Below, piece by piece: positions 36,235 through 45,180 of a DNA stretch of 64,000 nucleotides. A program made the position numbers and the translations under genes. The DNA comes from Brevibacillus brevis NBRC 100599 (GTDB taxonomy: Bacteria; Bacillota; Bacilli; Brevibacillales; Brevibacillaceae). Position 1 is the stretch's first letter. Each line of letters starts with the position of its first letter. The DNA is taken from the NCBI RefSeq assembly GCF_000010165.1, contig NC_012491.1:5320001-5384000 (forward strand), read 5' to 3'. The notes below the pieces were generated by a model that saw only the letters and a list, made by a program, of their open reading frames with translations, did no database searches and had not been told where the DNA came from.

Positions 36235-37275
36235 ATGTATACAGATTCAAAAATCTTGAAATCTCTGTTTTACATCCAGCTCTTCTCAAGTTTTCTCGTT
36301 GTAGTCGGTCATTTCACGGCTTCTGCACTTTCGTTTACAGATCCGTTCTGGATCGTGGCCCTCAATCAGATCAGTCGTTATGGCACTGTCCTGTTGACGA
36401 TCGCCACCGGTTATTTGACTGCTTATTCTTTTGAAGCCAAGAGCCCTTCTGCTCGCGAGTTTTTTTCAGGGAAGCTTCTGTATATTTTTGTCCCTTATTT
36501 AGTATCTGGTGTCCTGTACCATTACTTGTTGAAAAAAGGGATGCCTCATACTGCCCAAGACTTTACGAACATTGTTTTAGGCAAAACGGGTGACCATCTG
36601 TACTTTGTGTTTATGATTTGTCAGTATTACGTTTTTGCCTATCTGTTTCGTCGTGTGATCACAAAGCGCAATATTTTGGTTGTCATTTGGATTCTGCTCG
36701 GTATTCAGTACATCTACATCAACTTCATCCATCAGGGCTGGTTCGGGCTCACCACGCGTCATATGCTTCCGAGCTGGATTTTTACCCTATACATGGGGCA
36801 CGTGTTGTATTGGTACCGTGAATCGATCCTTTCCTTTTTGCGAAACAACCGCTCAATCCTGACGCTGATGACGGGTGTTTCCACTGCGGCTGCGCTGTTT
36901 TTTGTTATCTCAAACAAGCTGTATGTGGCTGTGCATTTGACTTTTGTCTTCGCCACGCTTTTGTCGTTTCTCGTGCTCATGGTCTTCTTTTTGGAACGCG
37001 TCGATCGTTTGCACATCAAGTTTCGAAAAGGGCTGACGTATTTTATTTTCTTGTTTCACTCTGCTTTTTTGATCATGTTCAAAGATTATTTGTTTGCGAA
37101 ATACGGCGAGGTCGCTTGGCTGTTTGAAAACACGTTGTACTCGCTGCTGTACTTACTCCTGATTATCGGGTGTAGTTGTCTGATGGCGCTTATGCTGGTC
37201 TGGATGGTAAACAAACTGGAGCGTATCTCCAAAACCATACGACAAACACGTAGGCCGCTTCACGCTAACAAATAA
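36235..37275 (+). CDS. acyltransferase-3 family membrane protein
   Basis: 346 residues from the ATG at 36235 (TGGAG 8 bases upstream). About ten membrane segments. The first cytoplasmic part, with the conserved His of segment 1 (VVVGHFTA) and RYGTVLLTIATGYLTAYSFE, fits the acyltransferase-3/OafA/IcaC superfamily, which moves acyl groups onto sugars or polymers across the membrane. The acceptor is unknown. It stands alone, with a bidirectional terminator after it. Confidence 0.8.
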   Translation: MYTDSKILKSLFYIQLFSSFLVVVGHFTASALSFTDPFWIVALNQISRYGTVLLTIATGYLTAYSFEAKSPSAREFFSGKLLYIFVPYLVSGVLYHYLLKKGMPHTAQDFTNIVLGKTGDHLYFVFMICQYYVFAYLFRRVITKRNILVVIWILLGIQYIYINFIHQGWFGLTTRHMLPSWIFTLYMGHVLYWYRESILSFLRNNRSILTLMTGVSTAAALFFVISNKLYVAVHLTFVFATLLSFLVLMVFFLERVDRLHIKFRKGLTYFIFLFHSAFLIMFKDYLFAKYGEVAWLFENTLYSLLYLLLIIGCSCLMALMLVWMVNKLERISKTIRQTRRPLHANK

Positions 37276-37295
37276 ACAGTCACGTCTTTTTTCAC

Positions 37296-37364
37296 AAAAA
37301 AATGACCTATTCATGCTGCACGTCTGTTCTCGAGCGTGCCTTCAGGAATAGGTCGTTTTTTTTT
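37296..37364. terminator. bidirectional terminator between convergent genes
   Basis: AAAAAAATGACCTATTC pairs with the complementary run from 37346 (one G-U), with a second small hairpin (GCACG/CGTGC) in the loop. A- and T-runs flank the stem. Confidence 0.88.
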
Positions 37365-37368
37365 ACCG

Positions 37369-38505
37369 CTAGATATGATGGCTCATCGACATCGAGCCAG
37401 TTGTACACGTGTCGCAGGGCTTGAATTGCATGGAAAACTTCGTTTGCAGATCAGTAGATTCGCACGTAATCGTTCCTCCATGCCGCTCAATGATTTCTTT
37501 GCAAACGTATAAGCCAATTCCAGTACCGAGCTCCTTCGTCGTGAAAAACGGCTCAAAAATAACCGAGAGCAGGTCAGGTGGTATTGGCGATCCATTGTTG
37601 GAAACGGTAATCAAGGAGCTGTCGAGCTTTTGGGACACCTCGATGACGATCTCCTTATCGCCTGTTTTTTTATGTAACGCATCCAGCGCATTGGAAATGA
37701 TATTGATAAACACCTGCTTCATCTCATCCTTGTAGCCTTTTAGTTGGAAGGTAGGATCGATACTGCATTGGATATCCACATTCACGTCAACGATATTCGG
37801 ATAGAGGAAGGAAAGAATCTCATCAAACAACTCCCAAACGCTAAAAACCTCCATTTGCTTATAGACCGCTCCCTTTTTCGAGACCAGCAAAAACTGTGAA
37901 ACCCGGTAATTCAATTGCCGTAGCTCATTTTCAATAATCTCTACGTAAGGGAGGTTCGGGTAATCTTCTTTTAATAAACGCGAGAATCCCATAATGGAAG
38001 TAAGTGGATTCCGGAATTCATGGACGAAGCTGGATGCCATCTGCCCTAGAATCGTGAGCCTGTCTTTGTGAGAACGCTCGATAAATAGCTTTTTCTCTTC
38101 CAAATCGTTGTCTTTGAGGTCGGTGTATTTGAAAACAGCATGTACCAAAAAGACATCAAAGCATTCGTTTATTTTCAATAGGGCAGGCATTAAAGTGGCA
38201 GGCGTAAACGGACCTTTTTGGAGAAGATCGATAACCAATTCCCGGCCCATGCACACGTTGGAAACAAAATCGCCAATGTTGGTCTCTGCCCGGTTTCGTT
38301 CATATGCGACCTTGTAAGCCAATTCTTTAATATCCTCAAGAGTGATTTCCGAACGAAAATATTCAATAACCATACGATACAGTGCTTGGCCATTCAGATG
38401 GATCAACCCCTTGTATTGATCACTGTCCGAAACGGCAATTCGTCGCTTGAATTCTTTTACGATCGCTGCCTCGTGCTCGTCCAAATATACTGCCAAGTCA
38501 TCCAT
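37369..38505 (-). CDS. soluble sensor histidine kinase, Spo0A-kinase-like
   Basis: 378 residues. The ATG at 38505 sits 9 bases from GGGGATAG, preferred over the ATG two codons earlier. The N-terminal 150 residues form a helical cytosolic domain (DEHEAAIVKEFKRRI onward) similar to RsbR-type N-domains. HisKA follows with FVHEFRNPLTSIMGFSRLL, a wording shared with sporulation kinases. The ATPase domain holds NIISNALDAL and GTGIGLYVCKEI. No membrane segment and no partner regulator gene nearby, as is usual for orphan kinases feeding the Spo0 phosphorelay. The role in sporulation is inference. Confidence 0.85.
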   Translation of the reverse strand: MDDLAVYLDEHEAAIVKEFKRRIAVSDSDQYKGLIHLNGQALYRMVIEYFRSEITLEDIKELAYKVAYERNRAETNIGDFVSNVCMGRELVIDLLQKGPFTPATLMPALLKINECFDVFLVHAVFKYTDLKDNDLEEKKLFIERSHKDRLTILGQMASSFVHEFRNPLTSIMGFSRLLKEDYPNLPYVEIIENELRQLNYRVSQFLLVSKKGAVYKQMEVFSVWELFDEILSFLYPNIVDVNVDIQCSIDPTFQLKGYKDEMKQVFINIISNALDALHKKTGDKEIVIEVSQKLDSSLITVSNNGSPIPPDLLSVIFEPFFTTKELGTGIGLYVCKEIIERHGGTITCESTDLQTKFSMQFKPCDTCTTGSMSMSHHI

Positions 38506-38677
38506 CGGCATCTATCCCCACTCCGAATTATAGGCAAACTCACCTTCCAGCCCATTATACTATCATTATCATTAATTAACTAAATATTTTTACTACTTTA
38601 ACAAAAAAGAATAGTAAGGGGAAAGGAGCTACTTGTCAAAACCACTCGTCCTCCTGTCGTCAACAATACAATCCCCC

Positions 38678-38706
38678 TTGGAAACTGACCCATTATCTGG
38701 TATATT
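38678..38706 (+). promoter_or_regulatory. sigma-A-type promoter of a candidate small RNA
   Basis: TTGGAA (38678-38683), 17 bases, TATATT (38701-38706). No protein start follows within 290 bases. Confidence 0.65.
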
Positions 38707-38712
38707 GGTGTC

Positions 38713-38920
38713 ACGTCTATTTGGATGGAAAGGTACGGTAACTACGTATGCCAACAACTACTTTGTAATGGCCTAAAAAACTGGATAGCTTGCCCTTCGG
38801 AAAACAACCGGTTTTTCGCACAGGTGCAGTCTGCCCTTTTTTCCCATTACAAAGGAACGTAACGAAATCTGTAGGTGTATATCCTAACGGAGGTTCGCTA
38901 TGGGGAATCTCCGTTTTTTT
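38713..38920 (+). ncRNA. candidate structured small RNA, about 208 nt
   Basis: Between the promoter at 38678 and a perfect terminator (ACGGAGGTTC with GGAATCTCCGT, T8 ending at 38920) lies a non-coding stretch with strong internal pairing. CTTTGTAATGG pairs exactly with CCATTACAAAG downstream, and AAAAACTGG with CCGGTTTTT inside it. The S4-domain gene starts 80 bases after the terminator, so this could be a free RNA or a leader. It does not match the riboswitch consensus patterns I know, and I cannot place it in the 6S family. Confidence 0.55.
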
Positions 38921-39000
38921 GTGTTCAAAAACAGGCCTGCCCTACAGGACATCCAAATAGCAGGTGCGTTCCTTTCACTTTTTATACGAGGTGAAGGACC

Positions 39001-39504
39001 ATGCATACCATCGAGCATACGTGGGTATTACGTGAAAATCATGAAAATCAGCCAGTACGGCGATATTGCAGCAATTGCGGGCGAACCGTTCTCTTTTTCG
39101 ATACCAACATCCGCCGCCACAACGCTAACGGCAAAAACATCTATCGCTTCGCTATCTATAAATGCGAAAAAAATCATACATGGAACGAAAAGCTGGCCAT
39201 CTACAAAGCCTTTACAGATCATCGGGAGGTGCCAGATACGGAGTTTGGTGAAGAGATCGCGCCGCTCCCTATTCTCCCTTTGCTTGAATACCAGGAAAAG
39301 GGCGTTCAGGAAGTGACGATTCGTATAGAGAGTACAGAGGCCCGCTTCCGCCTCGACAAGCTGCTGTCCGAACAGATAGAAGGCTGGAGCCGCAGCCAGA
39401 TTGCCCGCAAGATCAAGGACGGGCAAATTCTCCTAAATGAGCAGGAGACGAAGCCAAGTGTTGTCTTGAGTGCAGCGGATATCATCCAGATTCGGATTGG
39501 GTAA
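39001..39504 (+). CDS. zinc-ribbon (DUF1062-like) plus S4 RNA-binding domain protein
   Basis: 167 residues. The N-terminal half has Cys pairs (RYCSNCGR and KCEKNHTW) and the look of DUF1062. The C-terminal 65 residues form an S4 domain (RLDKLLSEQIEGWSRSQIARK, GQILLNEQ), the fold that binds structured RNA in ribosomal S4 and pseudouridine synthases. TATACGAGGTG is near the start. A role in RNA or ribosome handling is likely but unproven. A bidirectional terminator follows. Confidence 0.78.
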   Translation: MHTIEHTWVLRENHENQPVRRYCSNCGRTVLFFDTNIRRHNANGKNIYRFAIYKCEKNHTWNEKLAIYKAFTDHREVPDTEFGEEIAPLPILPLLEYQEKGVQEVTIRIESTEARFRLDKLLSEQIEGWSRSQIARKIKDGQILLNEQETKPSVVLSAADIIQIRIG

Positions 39505-39517
39505 AAGTATGTATGGG

Positions 39518-39546
39518 AAAAGTCGCAGACGGAATCTGCGGCTTTT
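39518..39546. terminator. bidirectional terminator
   Basis: AAAAGTCGCAGA pairs with TCTGCGGCTTTT (one G-U). It separates the S4 gene from the convergent lysis gene and closes the tail operon. Confidence 0.88.
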
Positions 39547-39549
39547 CTT

Positions 39550-40386
39550 TTATTTCTTCAATACGACTGCTTTTCGCGGCTCGTCCCACTCCACTTGCAA
39601 ACCAAGTAAGGCGGCAAGCTCTCTTGTTTTCGCAAAAGCAGTTCCCTGGTCGTTTACATAGGAGACTTCCTGTCCGTTCACGGTCACTTTTTGCGTGGAA
39701 GGCTCCCATTCCACTGCTCCACCAACTGCCTCGGCAATCATACGAATGGGTACATAGGATACATCATCGATTAGTTTGCCTGTAGAAGTAAGTGTCAGTT
39801 CAACGTCGCACTTATCCACATCAGGCTGTGGTTTTTGTGGATAAGCTGTGAGAAACCTGTGGACATCCTGTTGAAACTTTGTCCATGCGTCCTTCGCTGG
39901 CATTCCTGTATAGGTTTGTGCGGTCGTATTGACGACAAAAAAGGCTGGGCAGTTTTTTCCCGTAATGTCGTAATGACGCCACAGGTGCTCGACTCCCCAG
40001 CCATGTCGCTTCAAGATATCCGCGGTCAGCGCCACTGTTTGCTCGTACATTTTCGCAAAGCTTCCATCTGCATTGACGCACATTTCAATCCCAATCGTGC
40101 AGTTATTCGGATAGTTGCTCAATTTGTTCAAGGCGGCCTGTGAATAAGTCTGCGCCCCGACGTGGTAGCCCATCTCGTCCTCCGGCAGGCAGCGAATGAT
40201 TTGCTTGTCGTCCACGATGTAGTGTGCGCTCGCTACTGTCGTTGGTTTGTTGAAGTAGTTTCGGTTTGCGGTGGCATTCGCCCCGCTGCGTTCGTTGGCC
40301 GTCCAGTGGATGACGACTCCTTTTGGGACGATCTTCTTTTTGGGACGGGAATTTACGTTGGTCAGAAGCATCTCGGTGATATTCAT
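39550..40386 (-). CDS. N-acetylmuramoyl-L-alanine amidase (phage-type endolysin)
   Basis: 278 residues. An Amidase_2 domain spans about residues 15-170: the first zinc His is in VVIHWTANERSG, others in YHVGAQT and HYDITGKNCP. The C-terminal 80 residues resemble the copper-amine-oxidase N-like domain (VPIRMIAEAVGGAVEWEPST), common in Bacillales wall-associated proteins. It cuts the amide bond between muramic acid and the peptide. Last gene of the tail module, 6 bases after the holin. No signal peptide, so it depends on the holin for release. Confidence 0.9.
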   Translation of the reverse strand: MNITEMLLTNVNSRPKKKIVPKGVVIHWTANERSGANATANRNYFNKPTTVASAHYIVDDKQIIRCLPEDEMGYHVGAQTYSQAALNKLSNYPNNCTIGIEMCVNADGSFAKMYEQTVALTADILKRHGWGVEHLWRHYDITGKNCPAFFVVNTTAQTYTGMPAKDAWTKFQQDVHRFLTAYPQKPQPDVDKCDVELTLTSTGKLIDDVSYVPIRMIAEAVGGAVEWEPSTQKVTVNGQEVSYVNDQGTAFAKTRELAALLGLQVEWDEPRKAVVLKK

Positions 40387-40392
40387 TGTTTA

Positions 40393-40848
40393 CTAGGACT
40401 CCTTTCGTTTGGCACGCTCTGCCTTTGCCTTGATTTCGGCGCTGACTAATTTCTCGACGGATTTGGGCATCGGCCAGCCTGCGCGGTGGGCATTGGCGGT
40501 CAGGCTTGTCCACGTGTGGTAGATGAGGCCGAAGGTGACGCCGTAGAATAAGAAGCCTGGGGTGCCCATGACGCGGTCTAGGAGATTGGCTACGGCTGGT
40601 AGGGCCATGAGGAATAAGGTGCGGGGGATTCGGGACAGGCCGTAGTCGGAGGAGTAGGATTGGTCTTTTTTGGCGGCGGAGATGCCGGTGATCCAGTCGA
40701 GGGCGATTAGGAAGAAGAGGACGATGAGGATGTCTTGGCGGTTGGTGCCGTATAGATAATGAAAGGCGGGCGACACGATTGCACCTGCTGTGGTCGCCCA
40801 GGCGTTTGCTGGGGTTGCGATGGTGTCTAGGCTGTGTAGGGGTTTCAT
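40393..40848 (-). CDS. holin of the TcdE/Cph1 (phage holin 4) family
   Basis: 151 residues. Membrane segments include ILIVLFFLIALDWITGISAA and IPRTLFLMALPAVANLL; the D-W-x-T-G motif is typical of this holin family. The C-terminus is a charged cytoplasmic tail. It should let the adjacent amidase reach the wall and release particles by lysis. Base composition of its 3' half is notably G-rich on the plus-strand view compared with neighbours. Confidence 0.88.
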   Translation of the reverse strand: MKPLHSLDTIATPANAWATTAGAIVSPAFHYLYGTNRQDILIVLFFLIALDWITGISAAKKDQSYSSDYGLSRIPRTLFLMALPAVANLLDRVMGTPGFLFYGVTFGLIYHTWTSLTANAHRAGWPMPKSVEKLVSAEIKAKAERAKRKES

Positions 40849-40878
40849 GGTGTCTCCTCCTTTCGCTTACATAGCAAA

Positions 40879-40905
40879 AAAGGCCCCGCTTAGAACGAAG
40901 CCTTT
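40879..40905 (-). terminator. hairpin between XkdX and holin genes
   Basis: On the minus strand AAGGCTTCG pairs with CGGGGCCTT (two G-U), then TTTTTGC. It could separate the tail genes from the lysis genes or attenuate lysis. Confidence 0.7.
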
Positions 40906-40969
40906 TATTATTTTCGTGAACAAGAGTGTCATAACAAAGAAAAAGCGCCCTTTCATGTAAAAAGAGTGC

Positions 40970-41107
40970 TTAGGCCTTGTATGATTGTCCAGTAATGGTT
41001 TTAAACTCTTCTACGGTGATCTTTCCGAAGGAAACTATCTGTTTAAGCTGATCAGTGGTTGCCCAACCACAAGTATAGTAATACTGCCACTTTTGATAGT
41101 CTGTCAT
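40970..41107 (-). CDS. xkdX: XkdX family protein
   Basis: 45 residues from an ATG 9 bases after AAGGAGG. The pattern W-x-x-YY-x-x-G-W-x-T-x-DQLK-x-x-V-x-x-G-x-IT-x-EEF-x-x-ITG is that of XkdX, a tiny protein always found after the fibre genes of PBSX-like tails. Its exact role is unknown. Confidence 0.85.
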   Translation of the reverse strand: MTDYQKWQYYYTCGWATTDQLKQIVSFGKITVEEFKTITGQSYKA

Positions 41108-41108
41108 A

Positions 41109-41456
41109 CTACAAGCCTCCTTGGGATAGTCTTAATTCAAGGTTAACGATGGATTGCCCGAGAACCTTGTTTTCGTTCTGTAATTGCAGAATTTGCAATT
41201 CTTTTTCTACCAATTGTCGTCCCGTGATTTCTGGCTCAGACTGTGGCCGTTGCCAGTTCTTGATCTTACCTATTTCTTGATTAGTTAGACCCTCTTCCCA
41301 CTGCTCCCCCGTCCATTTTGCTTTAAAGAGTCCGTCAGTTGGCCTTTCTTTCACAATGTCTTCCGGAATCTGTTCAGGTGGTAAATCTGCACTGATCAGT
41401 ACTGGTTCTACGAAAAAACCATTTACATCGATTCTGTATGCTTGGATTTGAGACAT
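41109..41456 (-). CDS. tail fibre-associated protein (XkdW-like position)
   Basis: 115 residues, acidic. KWTGEQWEEGLTNQEI resembles short proteins encoded next to fibre genes in Bacillus phages. A C-terminal coiled coil (VEKELQILQLQNENKVLGQS) is visible. Its place between fibre and XkdX suggests a fibre assembly or attachment role. The family assignment is by position and wording only. Confidence 0.65.
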   Translation of the reverse strand: MSQIQAYRIDVNGFFVEPVLISADLPPEQIPEDIVKERPTDGLFKAKWTGEQWEEGLTNQEIGKIKNWQRPQSEPEITGRQLVEKELQILQLQNENKVLGQSIVNLELRLSQGGL

Positions 41457-41474
41457 ACGATTTATCTCTCCTCG

Positions 41475-43097
41475 TTATGTTTTTTTGGCTCGGAAGCTTG
41501 CACCAGTAAAGATAACCCTTATCCCACCTAGTGGTGGAGGATTATTGGAGTTATAAAATAGTTGTATGTCACCCGTGTAGTGGTCGATAAAAATATACCC
41601 TTGGTACAATTTTTCCTTCGCGCTCAATGAAGTAATTACAACGGGCACTTCCGTAAAGTACCTTGGACGGTGCATAAGCATCAGAGTAGCCATAAGACTG
41701 CCTTGTTGAGGCGTACTGGCTAAAGTAAGCTCGCCCATCAATATAACAATTCCAGAATTGTCTTCATTGTCTGCGATCAACCCAGCACTCGCCGGTTCAT
41801 TTGTATTGGCAGTAGACCATCCGTTTTTCGGTGTCAAATCCCATTGGATTGAGTTGTGAAAATAATTGGCATACGATGAAATAGTATCTAGTTTCTGTTT
41901 ATCGGCGCTACTCATAAACCCATGTAAGGAATCAGATGCCAAATGCGCCGCCATGTTATCTGCTCTCATTACTTCGCTATTCAGGAATTTGAACGAGCGA
42001 TCTCCTGCGTTAGCTGATAGGATCTGATTCGAACCATTCTGTGATAAAACATCAAATCTATTTGAATGGGCATAGAGCGCCGTACGTTGATTAACTGTTT
42101 CCGAGATTTTCGTTCCATTCGTAAGGTTCACTTCTGGCGCCAAGACGAATCCAAGGTCACCCTCAACACTATATGGGGTCGGTTTTGTCCCTGCTTCTAG
42201 CTTGATTTTGCGCCATGCAGCATTTGTAAGCGTTGTACTTGGGTTAATGGCGAGAAGTACTTTTACCTTTGCAGTAAGCGGTGGCGTTGTTGCTGTAAAG
42301 AAATAAAATGACCACTTTCTACCGTTTTGCGCTGTTACATTCTTACTATTAATGAGTGTGCCATCGGTCTTGTAATACTGTACTTCTAAATAAATTGCGC
42401 CAGAAGTTATGCCGATTGTCTGCATTTCTCCTGACAATGAAAGCTGAGTATTTTCATTCATATCAATAAAGTCGCTGCTCAAATAGGGTCGCTCGTTAGC
42501 AGCGGCGCCAACTCTTGTTGCGAAGTAATCCCCTTCGCCCTCACTTCCTTTAACCACAGAAATCTTTTTCCCGCTTTGATCAGACCAACCTAAAAGTCCA
42601 AAACGACCTGTAGAGTTTTTCAATAGGTTTGGATTGTTTTGAATCTCCGGATTGCCTTGATGAAATACTTGTTGATTGTTAACCAATACCTTGCCAGCAC
42701 CATTGGTTAGGAGATTGATGCCGCCATCAACTTTTTCGTTTGCCAGTGTGAAATCAATCGTTGAGTTATTTGGAAAACCTATATGAGCCTCTCTCTTTGA
42801 TGGATTGTCTTTGTCTGGATAAAATTGCAAAAACACATGATCATCAGGTGCAAATGCTTTAATAGATGGATACCCATAAAAAACAGGTCGGATCGCATTT
42901 ACTTTCTCATCTAAACTTTTATGAGCACTTTCGATGCCATCCTCCATGTAGTTAAGGCGAACTTCATCTACTGGCGTACCTGCTATTTGCTTCCAGGCGG
43001 GAAGAATCTTGGCAGTACCATCCGTGTTTTGTGTAATCGTGTATGTGTTCGGACGATCAACCAATCGATTAACATGTTGTTGCTTGTTATAAACCAT
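41475..43097 (-). CDS. tail fibre / receptor-binding protein
   Basis: About 540 residues from the ATG at 43097 (GGTGG upstream; a GTG three codons earlier is the alternative). The N-terminal 100 residues (VDEVRLNYMEDGIESAHKSLDE) match baseplate-attachment regions of Bacillus tail fibres. The middle is beta-rich and includes a carbohydrate-binding-like stretch. The C-terminus (LMLMHRPRYFTEVPVVITSL) is typical of tip regions. It should decide the target strain range of the particle. Confidence 0.78.
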   Translation of the reverse strand: MVYNKQQHVNRLVDRPNTYTITQNTDGTAKILPAWKQIAGTPVDEVRLNYMEDGIESAHKSLDEKVNAIRPVFYGYPSIKAFAPDDHVFLQFYPDKDNPSKREAHIGFPNNSTIDFTLANEKVDGGINLLTNGAGKVLVNNQQVFHQGNPEIQNNPNLLKNSTGRFGLLGWSDQSGKKISVVKGSEGEGDYFATRVGAAANERPYLSSDFIDMNENTQLSLSGEMQTIGITSGAIYLEVQYYKTDGTLINSKNVTAQNGRKWSFYFFTATTPPLTAKVKVLLAINPSTTLTNAAWRKIKLEAGTKPTPYSVEGDLGFVLAPEVNLTNGTKISETVNQRTALYAHSNRFDVLSQNGSNQILSANAGDRSFKFLNSEVMRADNMAAHLASDSLHGFMSSADKQKLDTISSYANYFHNSIQWDLTPKNGWSTANTNEPASAGLIADNEDNSGIVILMGELTLASTPQQGSLMATLMLMHRPRYFTEVPVVITSLSAKEKLYQGYIFIDHYTGDIQLFYNSNNPPPLGGIRVIFTGASFRAKKT

Positions 43098-43098
43098 C

Positions 43099-43398
43099 CT
43101 ATCCACCTACCTTCCAGTTTACTTCTATGGGAATACTGATAGCTATTTCCCTCTCCGGTTTTGTAATGTTTACGTTATCCTGCCAAACCACCTCGCCTTT
43201 AACATCCTTTACTATACGCTTCGTGATAAGACCTGCTTGTTTTGCCTGAATCCGAACGAGAATCGTTATTTTGCTCGGACCCTGACGTGTCTTTTCAAGG
43301 GTGGCTGGGAACAAGTTACCATCGATTTCGACCTCTGCTTGATGGAAAATCGATTCCAAGGCATTCGTTTGTTGCTTGAGTGCGTAATCTGTTAACAT
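43099..43398 (-). CDS. baseplate-region protein of unknown function
   Basis: 99 residues, overlapping the XkdU-like gene by 7 bases. Strand-rich (ITILVRIQAKQAGLITKRIV). Similar small genes occur between xkdU and the fibre gene in Bacillus tail clusters. No named family. Confidence 0.7.
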   Translation of the reverse strand: MLTDYALKQQTNALESIFHQAEVEIDGNLFPATLEKTRQGPSKITILVRIQAKQAGLITKRIVKDVKGEVVWQDNVNITKPEREIAISIPIEVNWKVGG

Positions 43399-43943
43399 AA
43401 ATCGTTCTCACCTCCCGCATAAAAAGCCCCACAATCTTGAGTGATACTCTCGTAAGTCTGATAGGTTCCTATTTTGAACTCTAGATGTCCACTTCGTCTT
43501 ATGACGATTCTCTCTCTGTTAACATGAACTGGGCGCATCTGTTCAAACATATCGTGAAGCATGATCAAATCAATCGGTAGCTGAAGCGAAAATTCAAATT
43601 CAATTTCCTTTTTCGAAAAGTCTTCTGTTACTGAAATTAAATCACCAACTGTTTGTCCTAATGACCGAAGTACTGGCATCGTAAATGGGAGTCTACCCCA
43701 GTGTTTCCTTTGAATGTTCTTTCTCCGATCATCAACAAGCATCAGTTGCTTGTTCCCGAAATAAATCCAATCCCATACATCTAACCCCCAGGTTGCTGTC
43801 AGGGGTAAAAACTGTTGCTCAACGTCTGAACGTTTTTGAGAATGGGCGTCTAATGCGCTGATTGCACCCTCAAAATGAAGTTCAGCGACTTTATTCTCAT
43901 ACCACTGCTGCGGTAACATGCTTCGGTATCTTTCTGGAATCAT
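43392..43943 (-). CDS. xkdU: XkdU-like baseplate protein (DUF2313/YmfQ type)
   Basis: 183 residues. The position just after the baseplate J gene, the length, and the opening region with RRKNIQRKHWGRLPFT fit the YmfQ/DUF2313 wedge protein (P2 gpI / T4 gp7-like role). It starts within the stop of the J gene (4-base overlap). Confidence 0.75.
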   Translation of the reverse strand: MIPERYRSMLPQQWYENKVAELHFEGAISALDAHSQKRSDVEQQFLPLTATWGLDVWDWIYFGNKQLMLVDDRRKNIQRKHWGRLPFTMPVLRSLGQTVGDLISVTEDFSKKEIEFEFSLQLPIDLIMLHDMFEQMRPVHVNRERIVIRRSGHLEFKIGTYQTYESITQDCGAFYAGGENDLC

Positions 43944-44755
43944 ACAGATACCACCAATGACAGTGTAGACACAGAATCCGCTGGTACGGTTAGGTTTGCC
44001 TTTTCACCGTTTAATGTGTATTCAGTAAAATCACTTACTCCATCCACGAAAAAGAGGGCCCCTAACTGTTGATACACGATAAGGGAACGCCCTTTGAGAT
44101 ATGCTTTAATTAGTGTTGTGATTTGCTCCTTCACTTTCGCAACCTCCACTTCTGGCTGTACAACAAGGCGTACTGAAATAGAGATAGGGAACACCTTCGC
44201 AGGAAAGACGTTTAGATCGTGAAGCGCCTTCCGATTGTCTTCTAGTTTTGTTCGTACTTGCTGAACTAGCTCTGCAGCCGCCGGCTGACCACTTAGGTTC
44301 GTAATATATACATCAATCGAATTGTCGTGACGCGCTTTCTCAACAGCTACAGCCCCTCCAACCCCCTCAGTGTTCCGTGCCCACCGTTCGTAGTCAGCGC
44401 GCCGACCGTCCCCGTCTTCTGTGCGTGCTCTATCTATCAACCTTTGCTTGTAGGAAATGTCAGCTTCGTCTTTATGTCTTCCGAGTCCGAAGAAGACTCC
44501 ATTTGCGTCAAGATATTCCCCTTCAGCCCATGGCAGAAATCGCTGTAAAAAGCCATATTCAAATAACTGCTGCTGATCACTAATCTCTTCTGCTAATGGA
44601 TAAAGCAAATCGTAAAACAGTTCACCCTCTTCTGTCGCAGGTGGAGTTTCACCACGCTCTTTGGCAATGACCGCCATCCGATTTGCTATTCTCTGATAAA
44701 TCTGGTCAGCCGTCTCCCGAAGTATCGGCATTTCCGGCTTCTCTAACGTTGCCAT
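43940..44755 (-). CDS. xkdT: baseplate J-like protein (XkdT)
   Basis: 271 residues. The region YLDANGVFFGLGRHKDEADISYKQRLIDRAR in part and ADYERWARNTEGVGGAVAVEKA is the Baseplate_J signature shared with P2 gpJ and Mu gp47. It forms wedges of the contractile baseplate. It overlaps XkdS by 13 bases and XkdU by 4. Confidence 0.92.
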   Translation of the reverse strand: MATLEKPEMPILRETADQIYQRIANRMAVIAKERGETPPATEEGELFYDLLYPLAEEISDQQQLFEYGFLQRFLPWAEGEYLDANGVFFGLGRHKDEADISYKQRLIDRARTEDGDGRRADYERWARNTEGVGGAVAVEKARHDNSIDVYITNLSGQPAAAELVQQVRTKLEDNRKALHDLNVFPAKVFPISISVRLVVQPEVEVAKVKEQITTLIKAYLKGRSLIVYQQLGALFFVDGVSDFTEYTLNGEKANLTVPADSVSTLSLVVSV

Positions 44756-45180
44756 GCATCCACCTCCATTCTCGTCGAACCACGTATCCCAGCAATCTCC
44801 ACATACAAAATAACCCGATTCCCCTCAAAGCGGATATCAAGCACCTCCGCGCGTTCAATCTCACTGTGCGCTTCCAGCGCTTCTTGCACTTGTGCCTTAA
44901 TCACAGGCAAGGACAATGCAGACCGCATTCGCCCCTTGTCGGACAAAAAATCCACGCCATACCGCTCCGAGTAGATCGCATAACGGAACCGCCGTGTATG
45001 GAGGATCTTTTTCACCGTCTCCTCCAAGTACTCTACGTAAGTCGTAGTGCGCAAATATCTGCCATCTGGTCCCTGCCTTAGCTGCTTCGTTTCCCAATCG
45101 AACCGATATGTCCACGGAATGGGCAACTCGGTTCCTTGCGCGAATATCTCATCTGTCCCTTGCAACTGCGGAAACATCAT
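44743..45180 (-). CDS. xkdS: DUF2634 baseplate protein (XkdS)
   Basis: 145 residues from one of two adjacent ATG codons (45180 or 45177), after a G-rich site. LPIPWTYRFDWETKQL and TRRFRYAIYSERYGVDF fit DUF2634 (gp25-like) proteins. It overlaps its neighbours on both sides. Confidence 0.88.
   Translation of the reverse strand: MMFPQLQGTDEIFAQGTELPIPWTYRFDWETKQLRQGPDGRYLRTTTYVEYLEETVKKILHTRRFRYAIYSERYGVDFLSDKGRMRSALSLPVIKAQVQEALEAHSEIERAEVLDIRFEGNRVILYVEIAGIRGSTRMEVDAWQR

Noticed and set aside
38713..38920. Assignment of the small RNA to 6S RNA or a known riboswitch
   Set aside because: No consensus I know could be matched by eye; left as unassigned.
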